64,000 nt of DNA from Hymenopus coronatus (GCA_030762935.1 CM060899.1:66638501-66702500); one strand, 5' to 3'. Positions 31,751 to 44,457 are shown, numbered from the stretch's first letter. Notes: generated by a model not told the origin, from the letters alone. Program-made: numbers and translations.

Positions 31751-32415
31751 GAGAAGTATTCTGTTGTTTTTGTAACCTATGCTTTTAGCACTAGAGCTTT
31801 ATTCATTTTTTTTCACAGTATATAATATATAAACATATGTATACATGTATATGCCTTGACAAGTACTATGTTCAGTGGCTTTCTGGCCTATACGAACCTA
31901 CCGAATGCTTTCTAATCTAATCTAAGTAGCTGAGTGTGTATTAGTTAATTTATAAGCAGATATTTTTACACACTTAAGGGATGTAAACAAATGCTTTAAT
32001 GCGGTCCAAGTTGTGCTGTGTGGTGAAATCAATCGGCTCAGTAAACTCAATTTAGGAATTCCTGATCTACCGGTATGAATGGAAGCACCGCTCGGAACTA
32101 ATGCTTATGGACATTAGAATAGACTTCATGGCACAATGCCTAAGCTTTGTTTGATGCAAATCAGTTGTGTTGTGGCAGCAGTACAGGCAGTAGTTATTCA
32201 CTTGTCACCCGTGATGGCCGCACGGCCACTGGCCGCTGTGATTGTTTCCGCAAGAGCAGCTCGCCTCAACGCCATTCTTTGAGCTGCTTTAAGTTGTTCG
32301 TGCTTATCCAACTCGCTGTATTCTCTCTGCCACGTTTATTACAGTGGATATTATTAGAAAATCAACAAGGATTAGTTTTAAACATCTAAATAATGTTAAT
32401 ACTAGCCATAAGAGC
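31751..32415. other. Unassigned stretch
   Basis: 3' flank of the LINE; AT-rich to 32000, then mixed composition. No recognised repeat. An 80-codon plus-strand open frame at 32147-32389 lacks motifs. Confidence 0.45.
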
Positions 32416-33279
32416 AAAAAACCTAATGCGTTACATTCACATGACTTTCTCTATATCTCTGCAACAAATGATTGTTAAAAAGTTTATGATTCTATTTACT
32501 TCCTACTAATTGAGCAAATATTAGCAGAACTAGTCTTATTACTTGCTTCCTTGTAAGTAGAAGCGAAATAAGGGAGTACCTTAGGTTAAAGTAATAGTCA
32601 AAAGCTGGTTGCAATGTGACTGAAGTTCCTTTGTTTTTATGGACAGGAGTTGACAAATTCCTGTATGAGAAAAGTATAAGTTTTTCAAAGCTGAAACAAA
32701 AACCAGGAATATCTTAAAAACGATCAATTCCATGAAAAAATGTATATAACATAAATTGTGTGTTTTAATGTGCTCTAATTTGTCGTGTGGTAAGTTTTTG
32801 TCCATCTCTTACGGTTTAGCAGTTATGTAAAGTCCCGTAAAATTCATCCAGAATAAAGTCGTCTTCAGAGGCTATTCCTACAAAATTCAAGATATACATT
32901 TTATTTGGCTAGTAAATATCTTAAAGATAAGAGATTTTAATCAAAATCGTTAGATCTATTTTTAAGAAAATCAAAATTTTCGAAATGTTTTCCATGTAAA
33001 GGGTAGTTTGGGGTGGAGTCGTTTTCTTAAGAATATTCATGTCGCGGCTTGCAGATACCAAACTTAAAAATCAAGTAGGGTTTTTAACGGTCTTTTCGTT
33101 TTTGAGCTATGCTGTCCAGAGACACACACACGGACATTTTTATAAAAACTGTTTTTTTTTTTTTTTGATTCAGTGGGTCTCAAAACATATTTCCGGTGAA
33201 ATTTCGGTATCGAAGTTTTGAGTGCAATACAGTACCTACTCTACGCACCATGTACATAGTACGTATAGAGAAAGTAAAA
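32416..33279 (+). mobile_element. HINE-like repeat, near full length
   Basis: From AAAACCTAATGCGTTACATTCACATGAC to GTATAGAGAAAGTAAAAA. The CA tract is short. Confidence 0.92.
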
Positions 33280-33292
33280 ATATAAGTAAATA

Positions 33293-33873
33293 CAGTTGAA
33301 ACTCCCTTATACGTTATTCACTTCAACATTTTTCGCACATATACGCTAAAGTTTTACGGACCAGTCGTTCTCCGTTAAAATTTTGCTCAGTTATACGTTT
33401 TCTCGGTAATGCGTCCCCTTTTCTGATCCCCATACACAAAATGTATCCATTTATACGTTTTTTAAAAAAAAAAAATGTATGCTTGCTGTGTATAGCCTTG
33501 CAATTGCCTGGTTTGTGGTTTTCATTGACGCTTATCGTTTCATTGTTGAAATATCGTTCCAACAATCTTAACCTTGGTTCTAACAGTCACTTGTCTGCTT
33601 TAAGTCGAGTACTGCTAGTGTGCTGTTTTCATTGTCGTCATATCGTTCCAACAGTCACTTGTCTATTTTATGTGGATTTCGAGTTCAAACAGGAGAAGAA
33701 ACATGTATGAATATCAACCAGCAGGGAAGAAAACAAGAAAATCCTTAACTCTTGGTGAAAAATTAAAAATTCTGAATGAGGTCCATACCAGAAAAGAAAA
33801 TCAGTTACACGTTTTCTCACTTATACAGTATTTTGTAGTCTCCCTTGAAAAACGTATAAGTGAGGTTCCAGTG
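33293..33873 (+). mobile_element. Pogo/Tigger-like DNA transposon, internally deleted
   Basis: TA flanks both ends (33291-33292, 33874-33875). The terminal inverted repeats CAGTTGAAACTCCCTTATACG and (reverse complement of the right end) CACTGGAACCTCACTTATACG match the Tigger-type CAGT...CTTATACG pattern. Only a stub of the transposase remains: KKTRKSLTLGEKLKILNEV, resembling the N-terminal CENP-B/psq-type DNA-binding helix-turn-helix. The DDE core is gone, making this a ~580-bp non-autonomous derivative. Confidence 0.82.
33703..33815 (+). pseudogene. Pogo transposase N-terminal DNA-binding stub
   Basis: Plus-strand frame beginning MYEYQPAGKKTRKSLTLGEK. In CENP-B/Tigger/pogo proteins the segment KRKSLTL-EKL-IL--VE forms the first helices that bind the terminal repeats. 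The frame then runs into the right terminal repeat. Confidence 0.65.
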
Positions 33874-33972
33874 TAAATAAAATTCAAATATGCTATCCCG
33901 GCACCTAGGTAACTGTACCAGAGCATGTATTCAAACTTTAAATTTATTTCCAAAATCAAATTGTATGTATTA

Positions 33973-35219
33973 CGAGGGTGGTCTGTTAAGTTCTCGGCCT
34001 GATAAACGACAATTCATGCTTTTAAGGTAGTTTTATTTTTCAACATAATCTCCTCTAATATCAATACATTTTGTCCAGCGGTGTTCCAATGCTATTATCC
34101 CCTCTCTGTAGTGTTCCTCTGGAAGTGCTGCAAAGTACCCATTCACAGCCGCAACTGCTTCTTCATTGGACGAAAAGCGCCTACCAGCGAGGAATTTCTT
34201 CAGTTTTGAAAACAGATGGATGTCCGAGGGAGCCGTATCTGGGGAATAGTGTGGATGTTCCAGCACCTTAGTGCGGAGATCTCTCAATGTCCCCATTGCC
34301 AAAACACTTTTGTGGGCAGGTGTATTGTCCTGATGGAAAACAATCCTTTTCTTTTTTAACCCGACTCTATTTTCACGAATGCTTCATTCAGTTTGGTTAG
34401 AATTTGAGAGTAGTATTCTCCAGTAATGGTTTTACCTTTTTCGAGATAGACAATCAACAAAATTCCTTTGGCATCCCAAAACACTGACGCCATGATGTTT
34501 CCCACCGATGGTATCATCCTCGCCTTCTTTGGAGCTGAAGAACCAGCTTCTGTCCACTTCCTCGACTGCTACTTGGATTCGGGTGTGTAGCAGTAAATCC
34601 ATGTTTCATCCATTGTGACGTATTGGCGCAAAAATTCACTTCTGTTCTTCTGAAAATGCGCCAAGCACTTTTCTGAAAGTGTCGTGCGAATGTGTTTGTT
34701 ATCCACAGTGAGGCTACGCGGCACCCATCTTGCACAAAGCCTTTTCATTGATAATTCCTGATGCAAGATGTGTCCAATGCGTTTCTTTGAAATCCCAAGA
34801 GTATTAGCGATTTCACGCACCACTGTACGCCGATCTTCCAAAATCATGTCATGAACTTTTTCAATGATTTCCGGTGTGGTTACAGTTTTTGGACGTCCTT
34901 CGCGTGCGTTTAAAATCGGCCGCCCATTTCTTCACAGTGGAAACTGAAGGTGAAGAGTCACCATACACATTCACAATCCGCAAATGAATTTCTGTAGGTG
35001 TTAAACCTTCTTTTATGAAGAAATTTATCACAGCACGATACTGAATTTCTCCATTTTCAAAGCAATGTGCACTTTCACTGCTTCAAACAACTGCCTACAG
35101 TCAACTATTCCCAGGAATGACTTGTAATTTAACAAGTGTACTAACGTAAGGAAAAAAAAAATTATGCAAGTAGTGCCGCGATCTCTGGGTGAGGCTGAGA
35201 ACTTTACAGACCATTCTCG
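33973..35219 (-). mobile_element. Mariner element, full-length but decayed
   Basis: A 1,247-bp element flanked by TA (33971-33972, 35220-35221). The terminal inverted repeats are about 28 bp: CGAGGGTGGTCTGTTAAGTT and CGAGAATGGTCTGTAAAGTT. Length and ends fit mariner. The minus-strand transposase is complete in outline but carries frameshifts and stops. Unlike the mariner at 10828, it keeps both gene ends and has no HINE-like insertion. Its ends differ from that element, so they are separate lineages. Confidence 0.92.
34033..35105 (-). pseudogene. Mariner transposase, frameshifted
   Basis: Read on the minus strand in several frames. The N-terminal helix-turn-helix is ENGEIQYRAVINFFIKEGLT with VSTVKKWAADFKR; after a shift near 34915 comes GRPKTVTTPE. 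Then come IANTLGISKKRIGHILH, the WVPRSLT linker and the first catalytic Asp in VTMDETWIYCYTPESK, after which there is an in-frame stop. C-terminal parts HYSPDTAPSDIHLF (usual YSPDLAPSDFHLF) and RWTKCIDIRGDYVEK-stop survive. At least two frameshifts and one stop make it inactive. Confidence 0.9.
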
Positions 35220-35221
35220 TA

Positions 35222-35825
35222 TATAAATTTTTCAAATAATTAACTAATCTAAAAAGTAAAATTTTAATTTTAAATCATTAAACAAGGTTCTAGAATATAA
35301 GAAGAAAAATTAAAGTGTAAGTGAATTAAAATATAATATAATAAGCCTAAATATTTTAAACAGAAATATTACTGGAAAAATAGCTGGGAATTTGTTGCAG
35401 AGATGTAGAGAAAGTATTTTGAATGGAACACATCAGCCTTTTTATCCTCCAACTATACAGAATTTCTCGATTTCGTTAAATGCCCTCTGATACCCTATTA
35501 TCGTGAACGCTCTTACATCTGTAAACGTGGTAGAGAAAGTATGATGCTATATGGTTTATTGGATGCTTCCCAGTATAAAGTAGACCCCGCTTTCTCTCCA
35601 TATAAACGGTCTCAGCGGTAAGCCACACGCTCATCAGATTTGGAAAAGGCTTTATACTGATGTGCTCTGTGAGGAATCTTAAATGTGATATACTTCAGTT
35701 TAGTAAACGAACCTCTTTAAAGGAACTCAACCACTGAACGATTAGTGATGCTGAAAATATTCCTCTGCGAATCTCTTCTCAAGTTAAAATTGAGAATAAG
35801 ACTCAGAGAAAGATGAAGGGGATAG
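35222..35825. other. Unassigned stretch with HINE-like 5' scrap
   Basis: Mostly unrecognised AT-rich DNA. About 35388-35442 is a minus-strand HINE-like 5' end (TTTGTTGCAGAGATGTAGAG ... GAACACATCAG). Confidence 0.6.
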
Positions 35826-36684
35826 AAAAAATCTGATGTATTCCATTCACATGCCTTTCTCTACCTCTGTGTAACAAATTATTGTTAATTAACTTATTCT
35901 TATATTTACTTCAAGTTAATTGAGAAAAAATTAGCAGAAATAATCTTATTACTTACTTCCTTGTAAGTAGAAGCGAAATATGGGAGTATCTTAGGTTAAA
36001 GTGAAGTCACAAGCTGGTTACTGGGTGCTGAAGTTCCTTTGTTTGTATTAACACGAGTTGACAAATTCCTGTATGAGAAAAGTACGTTTTCCAAAGCTGA
36101 AACCAAAAACAAGGAATATCTCAAAAACGATCAACTCCTCGAAAAAAGTGTATATAACATTAATTGTGTGTTTTAATTTGTTGTACATTCTTTGTGTGTT
36201 AAGTTTTTGTCCATCTCTTACGGTTTAGCAGTTATGCAAAATTCTTCCAGAATAAAGTACTCTTCAGAGGCTATTCCCAGAAAATTCAAAATATACATAT
36301 TATTTTTCCTGTAAATATCTTTAATATACGATGTTTTAATCAAAATCGTTAGAGCCATTTTTGAGAAAATAAAAGATTTCGAAAAACGTTCCATGTAAAG
36401 GGTAGTTGGGGGTGGGGGGATTTTCTTGAAAATCTTCGTGTCGCATCCTTGGAAGATACCAAATTTAAAAAACCAAGTTTGGTATTTAACGGTATTTTCG
36501 TTTTTGAGCTATGCTGTCCACAGACACACACACACGGACCTTTTTCCAAAAATGATTTTTTTTGGGGGTTCAGGGGGACCCAAAACATGTATTTCCGATT
36601 AAATCTCGGTATCGAATTTTTGGGTGCAATACAATACCTTCTCTATACACTATGTAGTACATAGTACGTGTAGAGAAAGTAAAA
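35826..36684 (+). mobile_element. HINE-like repeat, near full length
   Basis: From GAAAAAATCTGATGTATTCC to GTGTAGAGAAAGTAAAA. The palindrome is slightly expanded (TATGTAGTACATAGTACG). Confidence 0.93.
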
Positions 36685-36854
36685 TGAAATGCGAAGAGCT
36701 AACGAAAAGAAGAAGTAGTATGGTAACATTTTATTACGTCACTGAAATCAAACTTAAAGCAATATAATTAAAACTAAATGAGACATCTATACGTACTCCC
36801 CGTCTCTTGATCAATACATGCAGAAAAAAGAAAAAAAAAAAAAAAACAGCAAAA

Positions 36855-37540
36855 TATATGGAGTGTTGCATCCAAATGACTTTCTGTACATCTTTATAGC
36901 AAATTGTTGTTAATAAGCTCATTCTTCTATCTGCTTCATGCCTAATCGAGAAACACATTAGCAGATATTGTCTTATTATTTAGTTCGTAATAAGTAGAAG
37001 GGAAGTTAGGGAATATACTACACTAAACCAAGAGCCAAATATTTTTTTTTAAAATTTTATGTATTTTAAAACTGAAATAAATAACATGATATAGCTCTGA
37101 CACGGTTACCTAAAACAACAAAAAGTAAAGAACATAAATTTTGTGTTTTGACGAGTTCTACATTTTTTGTGAATTAAGTTTTTGTCCATCTCTTACGGTT
37201 TACCAGTTAATGCAAATTTCAGAAAAATTCATCTAGAATAAAGAGGGCTTCAGAGGCTTTTCTCAGAAAATTTAGGATATACATTTTATTTTTCATGTAA
37301 ATATCTTTAATGTACGGTATATTAATCAAAATATTTACAGCCAATTTTGAGAAAATCAAAAAAGTTTAAACATTTTCCTTGTAAAATGTGATTTGGAGGG
37401 GGAAATTTTTCTGAAAATCTTCGTGTCACATGATTGTAAGACACTAAACTTAAATACCAAGTTTGTTATTTAATCGAATTTTCTTTTTGAGTTATGCTGT
37501 TCACACATACACACACTGGCCGCTTTCTAAAAATACTCCT
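36855..37540 (+). mobile_element. HINE-like repeat, 3'-truncated, diverged
   Basis: Starts GTGTTGCATCCAAATGACTTTCTG and ends in the CA tract/GGCCGCTTTCTAAAAATACTCC, where a minus-strand copy begins. Confidence 0.85.
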
Positions 37541-38405
37541 TTTATTTTCTCTACACGTACTATATACATAGTGTATAGAGAAGGTATTGTAGTGCACCCA
37601 AAAATTCGATACCGAGATTTCACCGGAAATACATTTTTTGGGTCCCCCTGAATCAAAAAAAAAAAAAAAAAAAAGGATTTCTGGAAAAAGTTCCGTTTGT
37701 GTGTGTGTGTGTCTGTGGACAGCATAGCTCAAAAACGAAAAGACCGTTAAATACCAAACTTGGTTTTTAACTTCAGTATCTTCCGAGGATGCGACACGAA
37801 GATTTTCAAGAAAATCCCCCCACCCCCAACTACCCTTCATAAGGAAAAAATTTCGGAAAATGTGATTTTCTAAAAAATGGCTCTAACGATTTTGATTAAA
37901 ATATCGCATATTAAAGATATATACCTGACAAATAATATGTATATCTTGAATTTTCTGGGAATAGCCTCTGAAGACTTCTGGATGAATTTTGCATAACTGC
38001 TAAACCGTAAGAGATAACACAGAAACTTACTGCACACAAATGTAGAGCACATTAAAATACACAATTCATGTTATATAGATTTTTAGTGGAGTTGGTAGTT
38101 TTTAGATATTCCTTGTTATTGGTTTCAGCTTTGAAAAACTTACAATTTTCTCATACAGGAATTTGTCAACTCCTGTCCATACAAACAAAGGAACTTCAGT
38201 CACATAGCAACCAGCTTTTGAATATCAATTTAACCTACAGTACTCCCTTATTTCTCTTCTACTTACAAGGAAGCAAGTAATAAGACTATTTCTGCAAAGT
38301 TTTTCTCAATTAGCATGAAGTAAATACAAGAATAAGATTATTAATAATAATTTGTTACAGAGATGCAGAACAAGTCATGTGAATGGAACACATAAGATTT
38401 TTTGG
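37541..38405 (-). mobile_element. HINE-like repeat, near full length
   Basis: From TTTATTTTCTCTACACGTACTATATACATAGTG (palindrome) to GAATGGAACACATAAGATTTTTT. It carries an A/T tract after GAATC (about 37658-37675) and a TG tract at 37697-37712. Confidence 0.93.
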
Positions 38406-39390
38406 ATTAATGCGTTTTTTTCTATCTCTCAGTTCACCAGGTACGCAAAATTATACAAAGGTCATCCAGAAAGAACAGGTCTTCCGAGGCTATCCCCAGA
38501 AAATATAAGAAATACATTTCGTTTATCATAAAATATCTTACTCATATGCCACTGTAATTAAAATTGATAGCGCCATTTTGATACAATCAAATGTTTGAAA
38601 CATATTCCCTGTAAAACCTGGTTAGGGGTGGGAGGATTTTCTTGAAAATCTTCCTGTATTTAATAGTATTTTTGAGCTATGCTGTCCACACACATGCGCG
38701 TGTGTGTCCGTGTGTCTGTGAACACGATAACTGAAAAATGAAAAGTCGGTAAAATACGAAACTTGAAATTTAATTTCACTATCTTCCAGGAATGCGACAG
38801 CAAGATTTTCAGAAAAATCCCTCCACCTCAACTACCCTTTACGTGTAAAAAATTAAAAAAAATTGATTTTCTCAAAATAGCTATAACAATTTTGATGAAA
38901 GTAACGAATATTAAAGATATTTACATGACAAATAAAATGTGTATCTTGAATTTTCTAAAAAAGCCTCCAAAGACCTCTTTATTTTGAATGAATTTTGCGT
39001 AACTGATAAACCGTAAGAGATAGACAAGAACTTACTACAAAAAAGTAGATCATGTTAAAACACACAATTTCTGTCATTTGGTTTTCTGTGTGGAATTGAC
39101 CACCTCTGAGATAATGCTTCTTATTAGTATCAGATTCAAAATACGGAAAGTTGTAAACTTCGTTTAGAAACGTATTTCAACCACATAGAAACCAGGTTTT
39201 AAAAGATTTGACTATCACTTTTGCCTAGTGTGTTCCTTTATTTTATTTCTACTTTACAAGGAAGCAATTAAACACATTCTCTTAATGTTTATCTTGATTA
39301 TCCTAAAATAGATACAAGAATATGCTTTTTAACAATAATTTGTTACAGAGATGTAGAGATGATGTGACTGTAACACATCAGATATTTTGT
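38406..39390. mobile_element. HINE-like fold-back pair meeting at the CA tract
   Basis: 38406-38693 is a plus-strand central piece. 38694-39390 is a minus-strand copy running from the microsatellite to the 5' end. The two meet in CACACACATGCGCGTGTGTGTC, so the pair forms a large imperfect palindrome centred on the CA/TG tract near 38697. Confidence 0.85.
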
Positions 39391-39426
39391 TTATTTGAGT
39401 AGATATGGAACCATTTCCCAGAAAAT

Positions 39427-40317
39427 CTTATGTGTTACACTCACATGACTTTCTCTAGCTGTTCTACAAACTTCATACATAAGATTCTTCTTCTTTCTGC
39501 ACCTTGCTAATCGTGGTACTCATTAGCACAATGTTCTTATTATTTAGTTCCATATAAGTAGGAAGAAAATAAGGGACTACACTAGGCTAAACCAATAGTC
39601 AAATGTTTTAAAAGCTGTCGTTATGCGATTGTCATTACAAATCGCTTCTTTTCTTGGCCAGGAGTAGAACAAAAGAAAAACGGACACTCCCGTCTGAGAA
39701 AAGTATAAGTACTTCACAACTGAAACTAATAACAATGAATACCTCTAATACGGTAAGCTCCACGTGAAAAATGTATATGACATAACTTGTGTATTTTAAC
39801 AAGACCTAAATGTTTTGTATAGTAAGTTTTTGTCTATCTCTTACGGTTTACTAGTTATGCCAAATTAAGCAAAATTCATCCAGAATAAACAGTCTTCAGA
39901 AGCTATTCAAGAAAATTCAAGATATACATTTTATTTGTTAGGTAAATATCTTTAATATATGATATTTTAATCAAAATCGTTAGAACCATTTTTAAGAAAA
40001 TCAAAATTTTCGAAAAAAGTTCCATGTAAAGGGTAGTTTGGGGTGGGGGAATTTTCTCAAAATCTTCGTGTCACATCCCTAGAAGATACTAAACTTAAAT
40101 ACCAGGTTTGGTATTTTAGCTACTTTTCGTTTTTGAGTTATCGTGTTCACAGACACACGGACACACACACGGACCTTTTTCTGAAAATGCTTTTTTTGTT
40201 GGATACAGGGGGTCATAAAACATGTATTTCCGGTGAAATCTGGGTATCGAATTTTTGGGTGGAGTGCAATATCTTCTCTAAACACTATGTACATAGTGCG
40301 TATAGAGAAAGCAAAAA
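39427..40317 (+). mobile_element. HINE-like repeat, near full length, hybrid body
   Basis: The first ~300 bp is of the diverged subfamily (CTAGCTGTTCTACAAACTTC, CGGACACTCCCGTCTGAG). The 3' part is standard, ending GTGCGTATAGAGAAAGCAAAAA. Confidence 0.92.
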
Positions 40318-40800
40318 CATAGAGAAGAATAAGGCTATATGACTTTTTTTCAAATTAATGAGTAGAGAAGAGATGTGGGTTTATCATTACAGATTGTTTA
40401 TAAATCGCGTTATTTTCTAGGTTAAAGGTTACCCTAAACTGAAATTTCCAAATCTTCAATTTTTCAAGAAATCTTTTTGAATTTTCTTTACATACTGCTG
40501 TGATGCCGTTACATATAGGATTTGAGTTTCATGCAGACATATTTAATCATTTTGGATTTAAAAATAATTAAGTATTTTTATTATGCCAATTAATCAAACG
40601 TTGTGCACGATGTATAAATTACTTTTTTGGAAACCATAAATATCAGTGCATTTGTTTCATGCTAGTAAATAAAATTGCCATATAGAATGATTGCCACTCT
40701 TTTGGTTGCTTCAGAAAAACATTTTAAACCTTTAAATATTATTATTTTACTATAATTTATATTTATTGTTATACTGATTGTGCAATATATCAGGTAATGT
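40318..40800. other. Unassigned AT-rich stretch
   Basis: No repeat or coding signal recognised. Confidence 0.5.
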
Positions 40801-41645
40801 TTTACTTTCTCTATACGCACTCATAGAGTATAGAGAAGATATTGCACTCCACCCAAAAATTCAATACCGAGATTTCACCGGAAATATATGTTTTAGGGTC
40901 CGCTTTATCTAAAAAAAAAAGCATTTTCGGAAAAAGGTCCGTGTGTGTGTCCGTGTGTCTGTGCACACGATAACTAAAAAACGAAAAGTCGGTAAAATAC
41001 CAAACTTTTATCTAAGTTTAGTATCTTCCAGGGATGCGATACGAAGATTTTGAGAAAAATTCCCCCACATGGAACTTTTTTCGAAAATTTTTATTTTTTT
41101 CAAGAATGGCTCTAACGATTTTGATTAAAATATCGTTTATTAAAGATGTCTACCTGACAAATAAAATGTATATCTTGAATTTTCTGGGAATAGCCTCTGA
41201 AGAGTACCTTATTCTGTATGAATTTTACGGAAATTTGAATAACTGCTAAACCGTAAGAAATGGGGGAAAAAAAACTTACTGCACGAAAATATAGAGCACG
41301 GTAAAACACACAATTTATGTCATATACATTTTTTTCTGGAGGTCATTGTTTTTTAAACATTCCCTGTTTTTGGTTTCTGCTATGAAAAACTTATACTTTT
41401 CTCACACAGGAAATTGTCAACTCCTGTCCATATAAACAAAGGAACTTCAGTGACATAGCAGCCAGCTTTTGGCTATCACTTTAACCTTATTTCGCTTCTA
41501 CTTACAAGGAAGCAGGTAATAAGCCTATTTCTGCTATTTTTTTTTTTTCTGATTAGCATGAAGTAAATAGAAGCATAAGCTTTTTAAGGATAATTTGTTG
41601 CAGAGATGTAGAGAAAGTCATGTGAATGGTACACATTAGATTTTT
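40801..41645 (-). mobile_element. HINE-like repeat, near full length
   Basis: From TTTTACTTTCTCTATACGCACTCATAG (palindrome partly deleted) to GAATGGTACACATTAGATTTTT. Confidence 0.93.
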
Positions 41646-42235
41646 ATTAATACTCTTTGAGTCTGTGATGAAAATTTGAAGCAGATATGACATAAACTTC
41701 ATCATGTGGAACAGTTTGAAGTTTTGAAAACGCTGAAGAATTAAAGCACGAGAAATGGGTATCCTTAAGAGTACATTGGATTTGAATGCAAGTTTACCTT
41801 CTTAAGAAACCAAGATTAAAGTGACCGGAGTTTTGGTGATCAGTAAAACGTTATAAATCACTGTTACACTTTTATTGTTTCTTGGAATTAAATTATAGTT
41901 GTGCAAACCTGTTCCTTGCTGTGATTAACTACTTAAAGTAAACGGAATAGGATGAATTACATGGTCCATTTTTAATTCTTTAGTGCGGGGCGTCTCTTTT
42001 TCTCTTACAGGTCTAGGAGCCAGGACAATCCATCACTGAACCCTCAGGTCACTCTCCCCCCACCCTCCGCATACAAGATACATTTCTTCTTCGAACCCTT
42101 TTTCTTATTTCGGCTTCTTGAACTCTTCCAATAGGGTTCGATTTTATTTTCTCTAGTTGCACAGAGTTCTCTGGCTGGTTTTCGTGCAGCACTATCTTTA
42201 CTAGGGTTCGTCTTTGCCTATTTGCCAATCGAGAT
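41646..42235. other. Unassigned stretch with a basic open frame
   Basis: Single-copy-looking. On the minus strand 42049-42240 encodes a basic, Arg-rich peptide (RKRVRRRNVSCMRRVGG) without a known domain. Composition is more GC-rich than the surroundings. I assign no function. Confidence 0.3.
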
Positions 42236-42290
42236 TCACCGGAAACACATATTTTGGGACCCCCCGAATCCAAAAGAAGTATTTTACTTA
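42236..42290 (-). mobile_element. HINE-like repeat, short 3' scrap
   Basis: CACCGGAAACACATATTTTGGGACCCC on the minus strand, next to the S3 SINE tail. Confidence 0.7.
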
Positions 42291-42517
42291 TTTTTTTAGA
42301 TTAACGTCCTTTAATCTGTTTGGTAATATCGGACGATGCTCAAATGACCTCGGGATCAATGGTACTTGAAGTTACGATATTCGTTTTCTCAGGATGAGGG
42401 AAAATCACGGAAAAACACTTATCCGGTTAACTCACCCTAAGCGAGATTCGAACTCGTGACCTGTTGAATGTGAGGCAGACACGCTACCACTACACTATCC
42501 AGATGGGCCAGAAAACG
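42285..42517 (-). mobile_element. tRNA-derived SINE (family S3), second copy
   Basis: On the minus strand: A box GTGTAGTGGTAGCGTG, B box GAGTTCGAATCTCGC, then GTGAGTTAACCGGATAAG, the CATCCTGAGAAAACG block and the end TTAAAGGACGTTAATC with an A-rich tail. It matches 1581-1823 over its whole length. Confidence 0.85.
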
Positions 42518-43045
42518 TATTGCCTTGCACCCAAAAATTCTATTCCCAGATTTAACCGGAAATACACGTTTTGGGACCCTCTGAACAAAAAAAAACATTT
42601 TTAGAAAAATGCGTGTCTGTGGGCAGCATAGTTCAGAAACGAAAAGTCCCAAAATTCCAAACAGTATTTTCCAGGGATGCGACAAAAAGATGTTCAAGAA
42701 AATCACGCTATTCCCATCTACCCTTTACATGGACAATTTTTTTTCTCGAAAAGTTTGGTTTTCTCAAGAATGGTTCTAACGATTTTGATTAAATTACCAT
42801 ATATTAAAGATATTTACATGCTAACTAATATGTCCATTATGCATTTTCTTGGAAGAGCCTCTTTATACTGGATGAAATTTTCTAGCTACTGAAAGAAACG
42901 GATTTCAATCCCATAGCAACCACACTTTAAAATATTTGACTATCGGTTTAGCCTAAGTGTATTCCCATATTTCACTTCTACTTATATGAACCTAAGAAAT
43001 AAGACCGCTGCTATTAATGCTTATCTCAGTATGAAGTAGATTGAA
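42518..43045 (-). mobile_element. HINE-like repeat, ends shortened
   Basis: From GAAAACGTATTGCCTTGCACCC, lacking the palindrome, to CAGTATGAAGTAGATTGAAG, lacking the 5' end. The CA tract is lost. Confidence 0.85.
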
Positions 43046-43046
43046 G

Positions 43047-43851
43047 AAAATCTGATGTGTACCATTCACATGACTTTCTCCATATCCCTGCAACAAATTA
43101 TTCTTAAAAAGCTTATACTTCTATTTACTTTATGCTAATCAGAAAAATTAGCACAAATAGTCTTATTACTCACTTCCTTGTAAGTAGAAGCGAAATAAGG
43201 GAGTACCATAGGTTAAAGTGATAGTCAAAAGCTGGTTGCTATGTTAATGAAGTTCCTTTGTTTATATGGATAGGAGTTGACAAGTTCCTGTATGAGAAAA
43301 GTATACGTTTTTCATAGCAGAAACCAAAAATAAGGAATGTCTCAAAAACGACGAACTCCACGAAAAAAATGTATATAACATCAATTGTGTGTTTTAATGT
43401 GCTCTACATTGTTTGTGTAGTAAGTTTTTGTCCATCTCTTACGGTTTAGCAGTTATTCAAAATTCAGTAAAATTCATCCAGAATAAACTACTCTTCAGAG
43501 GCTATTCCTCGAAAGTTCAAGATATACATTTTATTTGTCGAGTAAATATCTTTAATATACGAACTTTTAATCAAAATCGTTAGAGCGATTTTTGAGAAAA
43601 TCGAAATTTTCGAAAAAAACTTCCATGTAAAGGGTAGTTGGGGTTGGGGGGATTTTTCTCAAAATCTTCGTGTCGCATCCCTGGAAGGTACTAAACTTAA
43701 ATACCAAGTTTGGTACTTTACCTATTTTTCGTTTTTGAGTTATCGTGTTTAGGGACAATGCTCTTTTTAGATAAAGGGGACCCTAAAACATATTTTTCCG
43801 GTGAAATCTCGGTATCGAATGTATGTACATAGTGCCTATAGAGAAAGTAAA
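43047..43851 (+). mobile_element. HINE-like repeat, CA tract deleted
   Basis: From AAAATCTGATGTGTACC to CCTATAGAGAAAGTAAAAAA. The CA tract and half of the palindrome are missing. Confidence 0.93.
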
Positions 43852-44457
43852 AAAGCGTCTTTACAATCATTTGTAACTTTGAGGTAGAGAAAAATCATGA
43901 GATTTTTTTTTTCAGATAAGCCTGTCTCTTACGGAATGTTATTAGTGAAGTGCCAGGTACTTAAAGCTACTCGAAAGTGCGATTATCGGAATGCCAGTAA
44001 ACCAACAGCAGATATTATAACACTTTTTTATTGAATGCCTGGTTATTTACAATTGTTTACCTGCTATCACGTTAATTATGAAATGAATGCTCAGGAATAA
44101 CGAGATTTGCGTCCGTTATTTTCATGCATTTAAAGCATACTCAAGCCTGAAGCCCTCATCACACAGGGCCTGTGCATAATTGATATTGTTTTTAATACTA
44201 AATTTTGAAAGTAACCATTAAACATTCAGTTAATGAGAATTGTTTTGTTAATATTAAAACATAATTAACAGACTTGTGTTAACCATGATGTTGGATGAGC
44301 AAATTAACAAAAATGGCAAGATTATTTCACCTGCAGTTTTTACAACCTTGTTAAACTGAACTAACTGCAATAATATAGCATCAGCAACATTATTATGCTT
44401 CTAATGAGTTTCCTGAAGTTATATTTCAACATAACGGTGCAATAGTAGAGTCGGTAC
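43852..44457. other. Unassigned AT-rich stretch
   Basis: No repeat or gene recognised. Confidence 0.5.

Noticed and set aside
33293..35219. One large transposon covering both the pogo-like and mariner elements
   Set aside because: Each has its own terminal inverted repeats and TA target duplications; they are merely about 100 bp apart.
42049..42240. Arg-rich minus-strand frame as a possible host exon
   Set aside because: Short, no known domain, no clear splice signals, flanked by repeats; left unassigned.
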